Below are positions 5,529-10,990 of a stretch of DNA of 10,990 nucleotides, piece after piece; positions within the stretch are counted from its first letter, which is position 1; every line of letters begins with the position of its first letter. The notes under the pieces were generated by a model that ran no database searches, was not told the DNA's origin, and was given only the letters and a program-made list of their open reading frames with translations. Source of the stretch: Methanobacteriota archaeon. Lineage in GTDB: Archaea; Methanobacteriota; Methanobacteria; Methanobacteriales; Methanobacteriaceae. Location of the stretch: NCBI GenBank assembly GCA_023434825.1, contig JAEYSH010000130.1:1-10990 (forward strand). Reading direction: 5' to 3'. A program made the translations under genes and the position numbers.

Positions 5529-7013
5529 ATTCAGACCTCTAAAAAACAGTACGAACTTTTTCTAAAGGATAAAAATTTTATTGTAGCATCTAATCGCGGG
5601 CCCATAGAATTTTTTTATGAAAATAGTGGAAAAATAGGAATGAAACCCGGCGCTGGAGGAATAGTACCTACTTTAGTTCCAGTTATGGAAAATGTAGGGG
5701 GTACCTGGATTGCAAGTGCCTTGAATGATGCCGATATTGAAATGGCCAGAAAATTTAAGGATAATAAAATACCAGTTCCACTAGAAAATCCCAACTTCCA
5801 TGTTCCTTTACTTATTCTTGACCAGAAAAAATATAATGAGTTTTATAATAAATTCCACAATCCTTTGCTATGGTTTATATACCATTACATGTGGAATCTA
5901 CCTGAAACACCTGAAATTAGCGAAGAAATACATGAATCATGGCGTAGTTATGAATATGTGAACCAAAAATTTGCTGAAAAGATAATTGAAGAAGTCAATT
6001 CAAGCGAGAAAGAACCTTTAATAATGCTTCAAGACACCCATCTTCAAACCTGTCCAGCATATATTCGTGAAAAGTTTGATGATATCTTTTTAAGCCAGTT
6101 TATTCATATTCCATGGCCACAACCAGATTATCTGTCTATATTTCCACAATATATTGAAAAAGCTATAGTTGAAGGGCTTTTATCCAATAATCACATAGGT
6201 TTCCATATTAAAAGATATGTAAAGAATTTCTTAATGAGCTCCGAAAAATACGCTGAGGAAGTTGATTTTAAAAACAATATTGTGCATTATGATGGGCGTA
6301 AAATCTTTGTTAAAAATTATCCCATTTCTGTTGATTCTTATAAGTTAACTAATCTCGCAAAATCAAAAGAAGTTCTAAAAAAGGAACAATATGTAAAGAA
6401 AATTAAAGGAAATAACTTTTTAATTTATCGGACTGAACGAACTGATCCAAGCAAAAATATTGTAAGAGGATTTAAAGCGTATGATCTTTTTTTCCAAAAA
6501 CATCCAGAATTCAAAGAAAAAGTCACTTTCTTCATAACTGGCGTATCAACACGTGAAAATGTAAAAGAATACCAGGATTACAAGCAAAATGTAAATAACA
6601 TCATTAAAGAAATTAATGAAAAATATTCTAAAAACGGATGGAAACCCATTGTTCCTCATTTTGATGCAGAATATTCCCTTGTAACTGCTGCATTTAAAAA
6701 TTATGATTGTCTTTTAATAAATTCAATCCATGACGGAATGAATATTGTCCCTAAAGAAGGGAGCATAGTAAATGAAAATAATGGAATTTTAATTATATCT
6801 GAGACTACAGGTGCTTATGATGAGCTGAAAGAGGATTCTATTAATATAAATGCACTTGATATTTCAAGCACCGCAGATGCTATCTACAAAGCTGTCACAA
6901 TGGAACAAGAAGAACGAAAACAGCGTTTAAATGGACTTAAAAATACAATTAAAGAATATGATGTCTATAAATGGATCGGTGAACAATTAAACGATATAAA
7001 AAAACTCTTTTAA
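5529..7013 (+). CDS. GT20 family glycosyltransferase (trehalose-6-phosphate synthase-like), copy 2, ATT or TTG start
   Basis: Tandem paralog of the preceding gene; 494 residues from ATT at 5529, 499 from TTG at 5514. By hand count, 50 of 71 residues match copy 1 across the region from IMLQD to NFL. Motifs numbered from ATT: SNRGP 21-25, GAGG 46-49 region, QDTHL 168-172, FIHIPWP 191-197, Arg304/Lys309 in RTDPSKN, DGMNIVPKE 402-410. It keeps the Arg/Lys pair and the DGMN motif but changes QDYHL to QDTHL, VAKE to VPKE, and the late GAG turn to TTG in ISETTGAYDEL. These are donor-side positions, so substrate or activity may differ from copy 1, or it may be a partner subunit. TTG lacks an upstream ribosome site; ATT sits at the right distance from GGGGG, as in copy 1. 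The first in-frame ATG (5640) would remove SNRGP. It carries its own promoter. Confidence 0.88.
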   Translation: MQTSKKQYELFLKDKNFIVASNRGPIEFFYENSGKIGMKPGAGGIVPTLVPVMENVGGTWIASALNDADIEMARKFKDNKIPVPLENPNFHVPLLILDQKKYNEFYNKFHNPLLWFIYHYMWNLPETPEISEEIHESWRSYEYVNQKFAEKIIEEVNSSEKEPLIMLQDTHLQTCPAYIREKFDDIFLSQFIHIPWPQPDYLSIFPQYIEKAIVEGLLSNNHIGFHIKRYVKNFLMSSEKYAEEVDFKNNIVHYDGRKIFVKNYPISVDSYKLTNLAKSKEVLKKEQYVKKIKGNNFLIYRTERTDPSKNIVRGFKAYDLFFQKHPEFKEKVTFFITGVSTRENVKEYQDYKQNVNNIIKEINEKYSKNGWKPIVPHFDAEYSLVTAAFKNYDCLLINSIHDGMNIVPKEGSIVNENNGILIISETTGAYDELKEDSININALDISSTADAIYKAVTMEQEERKQRLNGLKNTIKEYDVYKWIGEQLNDIKKLF

Positions 7014-7131
7014 TTTTAAAATTAACTAACTGGAACAATTTTTTCGGCCTAAATTGTATAAATCAATGATAAAGCAGTAGAAAATAGATTAAAAAACATT
7101 CTATGATTTTCAAAAACTATTTTAGTAATTT

Positions 7132-7145
7132 AATAAATATTTATT
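7132..7145. promoter_or_regulatory. 14-bp AT palindrome upstream of the UPF0145 gene
   Basis: AATAAATATTTATT is a perfect palindrome ending 26 bp before the start at 7172. It may be the TATA box, which would put initiation very close to or inside the ribosome site, or an operator. In DNA this AT-rich it may also be chance. Confidence 0.3.
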
Positions 7146-7171
7146 TTCATTAAATGCTTGGAGGCACTGCT

Positions 7172-7507
7172 ATGAAAGTAGATGAATTTATTATTGTCAG
7201 TTCTAATTATGTTCCAGGATATCGCGCTGTGGAGACTCTTGGCTTTGTTTACGGTTTAACTGTAAGAAGTAGAGGTCTTGGAGGGCAATTAGGCGCAGGA
7301 ATTCGTTCCATGTTCGGCGGAGAAATAAAAGAATACGTTAAAATGATGGAAGAATCCAGAGATGAATCACTGAACAGAATGATTAATCATGCAAAATCAA
7401 TGGGAGCTAATGCCGTTATAAGTGTCCGTTTTGATTCAAACGACATATCAGACATAATGCAAGAAATTTTAGCCTACGGTACCGCAGTTAAAGTGGAAAA
7501 GGAATAA
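7172..7507 (+). CDS. UPF0145 (YbjQ/DUF74) family protein
   Basis: 111 residues, close to the usual 105-110 of this small family, whose biochemical function is not settled; homologs form pentamers and are sometimes labelled heavy-metal-binding. Family features visible are the N-terminal strand followed by YGLTVRSRG (residues 28-36), the Gly-rich GGQLGAGIRSMFGGEIKEY, the helix with ESRDESLNRMINHAKSMGANAV, and the closing strands ISVRFDS and AYGTAVKVE. The start at 7172 is chosen because GGAGG (7160-7164) lies 7 nt upstream. An ATG at 7154 would add six residues but overlaps that ribosome site. The next gene starts 13 nt after the stop, so the two are probably co-transcribed. No signal peptide or membrane segment; cytoplasmic. 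Confidence 0.92.
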   Translation: MKVDEFIIVSSNYVPGYRAVETLGFVYGLTVRSRGLGGQLGAGIRSMFGGEIKEYVKMMEESRDESLNRMINHAKSMGANAVISVRFDSNDISDIMQEILAYGTAVKVEKE

Positions 7508-7520
7508 ATTTGGGATAATA

Positions 7521-8270
7521 ATGTTTGAAGGAACTATAAAAATTAAAGACAAAGCGATTCCAAGAACACTTCTTGGAACATCACCTTTTATTGGGGCAGC
7601 TCACTTTGGCCATAGATCAAGATTATATCAGTTAGATCTTTATGATCAGCCCGAAAACATAACTAAAGTTATTAAAAAGTCATGTGAACTTGGAATTAGT
7701 GGTATTCAGCTCATACCATACGAACCAGTAGTTAAAGCACTTAAATGGGCGATTGAAGAAGGATGCGAGCTAAATATAGTTGGTATTGTAAGACCAGAAT
7801 TTGAAAGTGAAGATATTAACCTTTTAAATGAACTTGAGGCCAGTTCAATGCTCCTTCACGGCACAATTACTGATACATTAAATTATAATGTTTTAGGAGA
7901 TTTACTTGAAAAAATAAGTCAAACAGGCGCAATTCCAGGACTTGCAACACATAGGCCTTTTAACAGCACTAAAAACCTTTTAGAATCAAATATTCTTGAT
8001 TTATTTGATATTTATATGATACCCGTAAATAAAACAGGCTATCTTATGGATACTGATGTTTTTATGGAAAAAGAAAGGTCTGAACTTCAAGATTTAATTA
8101 AAAAAATTGATAAAACAATCATGGCCAATAAAACTATGGCTGCTGGAATACTTACTCCCAATGATGCATTTGATTATCTAAAAACATTGGATTATGTAGA
8201 TTTAATGACTGTAGGAATCGCATCAGAAGCCGAAGCTGTGGAAACATTCAATTTACTTAAAGAAAAATAA
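7521..8270 (+). CDS. Uncharacterised TIM-barrel-like protein, distantly aldo/keto-reductase-like
   Basis: 249 residues, cytoplasmic. The order of elements fits a (beta/alpha)8 barrel: LGTSPFIGAAHFG (18-30), GISGIQLIPYEPVVKALKWAIEEG (58-81), LNIVGIVRP, SMLLHGTITD (109-118), IPGLATHRP (138-146), DIYMIPVNKTGYLM (163-176), TIMANKTMAAGILTPNDAFDYL (199-220) and VDLMTVGIASEAEAVETF (226-243). The last two blocks look like the C-terminal half of aldo/keto reductases (main-chain Ala-Gly-Leu turn, then VGxxS). I cannot find the usual Asp-Tyr-Lys-His tetrad, so reductase activity should not be assumed. The ATG at 7521 follows a weak TGGGA site, 13 nt after the UPF0145 stop, so an operon is likely. A shared terminator with the convergent gene follows. 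Confidence 0.8.
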   Translation: MFEGTIKIKDKAIPRTLLGTSPFIGAAHFGHRSRLYQLDLYDQPENITKVIKKSCELGISGIQLIPYEPVVKALKWAIEEGCELNIVGIVRPEFESEDINLLNELEASSMLLHGTITDTLNYNVLGDLLEKISQTGAIPGLATHRPFNSTKNLLESNILDLFDIYMIPVNKTGYLMDTDVFMEKERSELQDLIKKIDKTIMANKTMAAGILTPNDAFDYLKTLDYVDLMTVGIASEAEAVETFNLLKEK

Positions 8271-8304
8271 ATTCATTTATTTTTGAAAATTAAATAAAAA
8301 TGAG
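8271..8304. terminator. Bidirectional terminator between convergent genes
   Basis: The 34-bp gap between two converging stops holds an inverted repeat, TTTATTT (8276-8282) and AAATAAA (8292-8298), so that each strand presents T runs to the incoming polymerase. Confidence 0.5.
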
Positions 8305-9267
8305 TTAAGTTTTCGTTGTATTTACTTTTTCAACAGATTCTTCAGCAGAAGAATCATTTATTTCTTCTGGAGGATTATTATCTATATAATCCTGTTGATT
8401 TACCGCTTTATCCTTATTTTTATATTCATTATCAATTTCATAACTTTCCGGGTTAATTTTATCATTTTCAGAAGTATTTACATTATTTTCCTGGTTCGTT
8501 GTACTTGAAGGGTTATTTTCAGGAAGATTATAGTCTACACCACCTGCACCGCCCATATTTTCGCCTGTGAATGCATCGATATATAATTCTCCTACTATTT
8601 TTCCATCAGACATAATAGGTATTATATAGAATGTTTGTCCATCACTTCTTACTAGCGTTGGTTCACCCGCAATTACTCCGGGAGTTAATATAAATTGTTT
8701 AGCAATTTTTTGGGCATCTTCACTTGAAATTGTAGAATTTTGACTTTCATTATCTGGCAATGTCGGGACCCAAGTATTCAATGTAGAATATACATATTCA
8801 TAAAATAGAACCCATACTTGCTGATAATCATATAACCAGTCAAAAATTAGATTTATATCAACTGAATTGGAATTTATGGAATATTTTAAACCCTGTGCAT
8901 CACTAAATGTCATTTTAATTCCCTCGACATGATAAGGGTTAGAAACCACAGCATTAGACCCTAATTCTTTTTTAATTTCTGCATCTGTAGGTATATGGAT
9001 TACGTGTTTATATATTTTGGTTTCTCCAGGATTTATAGTACCTAATTGCTTTTTAAATGTTGAAGTGTTTATTTGTGCATTATATATTGATTCTGAACCA
9101 TTATTTTTAACTTCATAACTTAAAATTACATTGCTTCCTTTCTTTGCGGATGAAGGTCCTTTCTGAGTTACATCTACATCTATAGCAAATGCTATTCCCG
9201 AAAAACATATTATAATTAATATAAAAACTATAAAAATTCCCAATGGGTTATTTAATCTTTTTTTCAT
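8305..9267 (-). CDS. Secreted protein with Ig-like (CARDB-like) and PepSY domains
   Basis: 320 residues. A Sec signal is clear: MKKR, hydrophobic core about 10-27, likely cleavage after IAFA at 28. Residues 29-135 look like a beta-sandwich of the CARDB/NEW3 kind (LSYEVKNNGSESIYNAQINTS, INPGETKIYKHVIHIPT). A Trp/Tyr-rich linker (138-170) precedes a PepSY domain at about 180-236 (SEDAQKIAKQF, GEPTLVRSDGQTFYIIPI, GKIVGELYIDAFTGE). The tail (246-320) is low-complexity, rich in Asn, Ser, Glu and Asp, with no C-terminal anchor. It may be exported to the cell wall or pseudoperiplasm. GGGGG at 9278-9274 lies 6 nt before the ATG. It follows the HTH regulator gene on the same strand after 158 bp with its own likely TATA (TTATTTATA, minus strand 9347-9339). 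The exact role is unknown. Confidence 0.85.
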   Translation of the reverse strand: MKKRLNNPLGIFIVFILIIICFSGIAFAIDVDVTQKGPSSAKKGSNVILSYEVKNNGSESIYNAQINTSTFKKQLGTINPGETKIYKHVIHIPTDAEIKKELGSNAVVSNPYHVEGIKMTFSDAQGLKYSINSNSVDINLIFDWLYDYQQVWVLFYEYVYSTLNTWVPTLPDNESQNSTISSEDAQKIAKQFILTPGVIAGEPTLVRSDGQTFYIIPIMSDGKIVGELYIDAFTGENMGGAGGVDYNLPENNPSSTTNQENNVNTSENDKINPESYEIDNEYKNKDKAVNQQDYIDNNPPEEINDSSAEESVEKVNTTKT

Positions 9268-9313
9268 TTATAGCCCCCTAAAAATTAATCAAAATCCAAA
9301 ATATAATAGAAAT

Positions 9314-9337
9314 ATGTTTTTTATTATGTTTTTTATC
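9314..9337. repeat. 12-nt tandem duplication upstream of the secreted-protein gene
   Basis: ATGTTTTTTATT (9314-9325) is followed directly by ATGTTTTTTATC (9326-9337), an 11/12 match. It lies 47-70 bp upstream of the secreted-protein start, just downstream (minus strand) of a likely TATA element, so it would fall in or near the transcription start region. Confidence 0.55.
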
Positions 9338-9382
9338 CTATAAATAATACAAAGAAAAAATAATTTAATAACTAATTATTGT

Positions 9383-9407
9383 AAAAAATAGAAAAAATAA
9401 TTCTTAG
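9383..9407 (-). terminator. T-rich terminator of the HTH regulator gene
   Basis: On the minus strand this reads as two T runs, ATTTTTTC and ATTTTTTAC, beginning about 20 nt after the regulator's stop, consistent with archaeal T-tract termination and with the next gene having its own promoter. Confidence 0.4.
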
Positions 9408-9425
9408 AAATAAAATTAACTGATG

Positions 9426-10373
9426 TTAACTACATTCTTTTCTTTCTTTAATTATCTTTAAAAACTCTTTTGAGTTTTCCATTTCCCCTAGTTCCCAATT
9501 ATGGACTACAGGAACTCCCTCAATACATTCCACTTTCTTTTTTTGTTCAAAAATAAAAACTGCTTCAGTTCCAGTTACACATGACAGATCTTTAACATTC
9601 AATGCCATTTTTTGTAAGATCTTCTGGTTCCTATTTTTGTCCATATTAGTTATCATAGAAATATTTTTCTTTAATTCTTCCATTTCAGGATCTGATTTAG
9701 CAATAGCATCGAACGGTGTTTTATTAGTAGGTATAACACCAAAACCAAGGTTTGCTAACTCTTTAGGAGTATTTTCCGATGTACTAATATTTTCGGATTC
9801 CGGAATTTTAAAGATATCTACCGAAAGAGTAATTTTCATGTTTAAAATGTTTTCTAAGGTTATAACTGTTTCTGGAGATGCTCTAACCATTCCATGCTCG
9901 TATTTGTAAATTGTTTCCCTTGAAACATGCGCATGATTAGCTAAATCTTTAAGTGAAAGATTTTCTCTTTCTCTCGCTTCTTTTATAGCATTTCCATCAA
10001 CTTCTACAAAATAACCTCCACGATCGGCGAATACTTCAGGGTAAATCTCATCAACAATCATATTTCGTAAAGTTTCAGGAGCAATTACCGGTATTCCATG
10101 CCTTTCATAGACTACATCCTCTTCTAGATATTCATGTTTGGATTTTACACCTACAACTAATGGAGATGCTAAAATAGAGCTGGCTACTTTCTTAATTTCT
10201 TCTGCCTGCTGACCAGTAAATCCGTCTATATTTATCAAAACTTTAAGTAGTAAAAGCAACAATCTTTTTCGAGCGACCATATCAAAGCAACTTCTATCAT
10301 ATATATGAGAAGTTTCAAAACTATGGTTTGCTAGAAGCTCGTTTATTTCTCGTAAGACATGATCTCTTTGCAT
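9426..10373 (-). CDS. Archaeal HTH-type transcriptional regulator (MTH_967-like family)
   Basis: 315 residues from the chosen start, near the roughly 320 of the conserved archaeal family of putative HTH regulators I recall from Methanothermobacter and Methanocaldococcus. Residues 1-110 form an alpha/beta domain (RSCFDMVARKRLLLLLLKVL, SPLVVGVKSKHEYLEEDVVYERHGIPVIAPETL) that faintly recalls a degenerate restriction-nuclease-like fold. An XRE/Cro-type HTH spans 130-177, with LSLKDLANHAHVSRETIYKYEHG giving the two helices and typical Y-K-Y-E-H-G ending. The C-terminal 185-315 region has a second alpha/beta domain (FGVIPTNKTPFDAIAKS, VTGTEAVFIFEQKKKV). The ATG at 10373 is chosen because GGTGA lies 5 nt upstream; GTG at 10382 overlaps that site. 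It is divergent from tiaS across 56 bp. Target genes are unknown; autoregulation is possible. Confidence 0.9.
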   Translation of the reverse strand: MQRDHVLREINELLANHSFETSHIYDRSCFDMVARKRLLLLLLKVLINIDGFTGQQAEEIKKVASSILASPLVVGVKSKHEYLEEDVVYERHGIPVIAPETLRNMIVDEIYPEVFADRGGYFVEVDGNAIKEARERENLSLKDLANHAHVSRETIYKYEHGMVRASPETVITLENILNMKITLSVDIFKIPESENISTSENTPKELANLGFGVIPTNKTPFDAIAKSDPEMEELKKNISMITNMDKNRNQKILQKMALNVKDLSCVTGTEAVFIFEQKKKVECIEGVPVVHNWELGEMENSKEFLKIIKERKECS

Positions 10374-10429
10374 GAAGATCACCAGTTAAATTTATAATTT
10401 GTAATAATATGTGATTTTAGGTGAATTTG
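10374..10429. promoter_or_regulatory. Compact divergent promoter region between the regulator and tiaS
   Basis: This 56-bp region holds a GGTGA ribosome site at each edge (minus strand 10383-10379; plus strand 10420-10424), both 5 nt from their ATG, and an AT-rich centre with TTTATAATTT. The tiaS TATA is plausibly that stretch. The regulator's promoter must overlap it or extend into tiaS, so both transcripts must have very short leaders. Confidence 0.5.
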
Positions 10430-10990
10430 ATGTATATGTATATTGGTATAGATGATACAGATTCCATAAACGGAATGTGCACAACATATATATGTAGTGT
10501 TATAATTGATGAACTTAAATATTTTGGTTTTAAATTAATTGATCATCCACGTTTAATACGTTTAAATCCATTTGCAAGATTTAAAACACGCGGAAATGGT
10601 GCAATTTCGTTTAAAGTGACAGTGAAAAATGAGGATGAAACTAAAAAAGTCAAAGATATCGTTTTAAAAATGGTTGAAGAACTTTCTGAACTGGATCATG
10701 ACCGAACCAATCCCGGCGTGGTATTTTACACTGGTGAAATTACTGATGAACTTAAATCATATTCAGTGAATGTAATACAAAATATAATATCCATTGAGGA
10801 TGCTGAAAAGTTTGCTCGAAAAATTGGGGCCGATTTTTACAAGTTCAAAAAGGGAAGAGGCATAATCGGAGCTCTTGCAGCCATTGGATGTCCTGATGAT
10901 GATTATACTTATGAACTCTTATCTTACAGAATGCCTGAAAATTATGGTAAAAAGAGGCAGATTAACTATGATTCTGTATTTAAAATGAAT
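10430..10990 (+). CDS. tiaS: tRNA(Ile2) 2-agmatinylcytidine synthetase, 5' part
   Basis: Uses ATP to attach agmatine to C34 of the CAU-anticodon tRNA-Ile, making agmatidine so that archaea read AUA as isoleucine; AUA is common in this window's genes. The first 187 residues are visible and the frame is open at the right edge; the full protein is usually about 420-450. The N-terminus carries GIDDTDS (6-12) followed by GMCTT (15-19), then RLIRLNP (41-47), KTRGNGA (52-58), HDRTNPGVVF (90-99) and KGRGIIGALAAIG (141-153), all typical of this family. The ATG at 10430 has GGTGA 5 nt upstream; a second ATG at 10436 is less well placed. Its only visible neighbour is the divergent HTH regulator gene. 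Confidence 0.95.
   Translation, partial: MYMYIGIDDTDSINGMCTTYICSVIIDELKYFGFKLIDHPRLIRLNPFARFKTRGNGAISFKVTVKNEDETKKVKDIVLKMVEELSELDHDRTNPGVVFYTGEITDELKSYSVNVIQNIISIEDAEKFARKIGADFYKFKKGRGIIGALAAIGCPDDDYTYELLSYRMPENYGKKRQINYDSVFKMN

Noticed and set aside
5514..7013. Second GT20 gene starting at TTG 5514
   Set aside because: No ribosome site precedes it and GGGGG lies directly after it; ATT at 5529 fits the spacing. Not excluded if the transcript is leaderless.
9637..9909. Plus-strand 90-residue frame
   Set aside because: Antisense to the HTH regulator, with no supporting start signal.

Overview
The window looks like chromosomal DNA from a low-GC methanogenic archaeon of the Methanobacteriales, probably a Methanobacterium-type organism. 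The clues are archaeal Shine-Dalgarno sequences (GGTGA or GGAGG at tight spacing), T-rich terminators, an archaea-only tRNA modification gene (tiaS), and a serA and an HTH regulator that resemble Methanothermobacter proteins as I remember them. No database search was possible. I see no tRNA, rRNA, CRISPR array, IS element or phage gene.

Layout, left to right. (1) The 3' end of an unidentified protein gene (3-911) and a 397-bp AT-rich gap. (2) A two-helix membrane protein with a histidine-rich loop (1309-1932). (3) Convergent to it on the minus strand, serA for D-3-phosphoglycerate dehydrogenase (2070-3650). (4) Divergent from serA, two tandem GT20 (trehalose-6-phosphate-synthase-like) paralogs at 3847-5337 and 5529-7013. 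(5) A probable two-gene operon of a UPF0145/YbjQ protein (7172-7507) and a TIM-barrel-like protein (7521-8270). (6) On the minus strand, a secreted PepSY-containing protein (8305-9267) and an archaeal HTH regulator (9426-10373). (7) Divergent from the regulator, the 5' part of tiaS (10430 to the window end).

The most interesting signal is in the GT20 pair. Both genes encode a conserved N-terminal strand with SNRGP upstream of any in-frame ATG. In both, the codon at the right distance from the Shine-Dalgarno sequence is ATT. The first copy has no in-frame ATG, GTG or TTG between the upstream stop and codon 37, so a standard gene caller would truncate it and lose a substrate-binding motif. The two genes also share a promoter/leader block (AATTTAAA, about 12 bp, then an identical 15-mer). 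Their signature motifs (SKN rather than SKG, HIPWP rather than HxPFP) resemble the VldE-like branch of GT20 more than E. coli OtsA, so the product need not be trehalose-6-phosphate.

Functional links across the window are weak. SerA is serine biosynthesis, TiaS allows AUA decoding, and the GT20 pair probably makes a compatible solute or sugar-phosphate conjugate. No phosphatase partner (otsB) is in the window. The other genes are uncharacterised or generic families.
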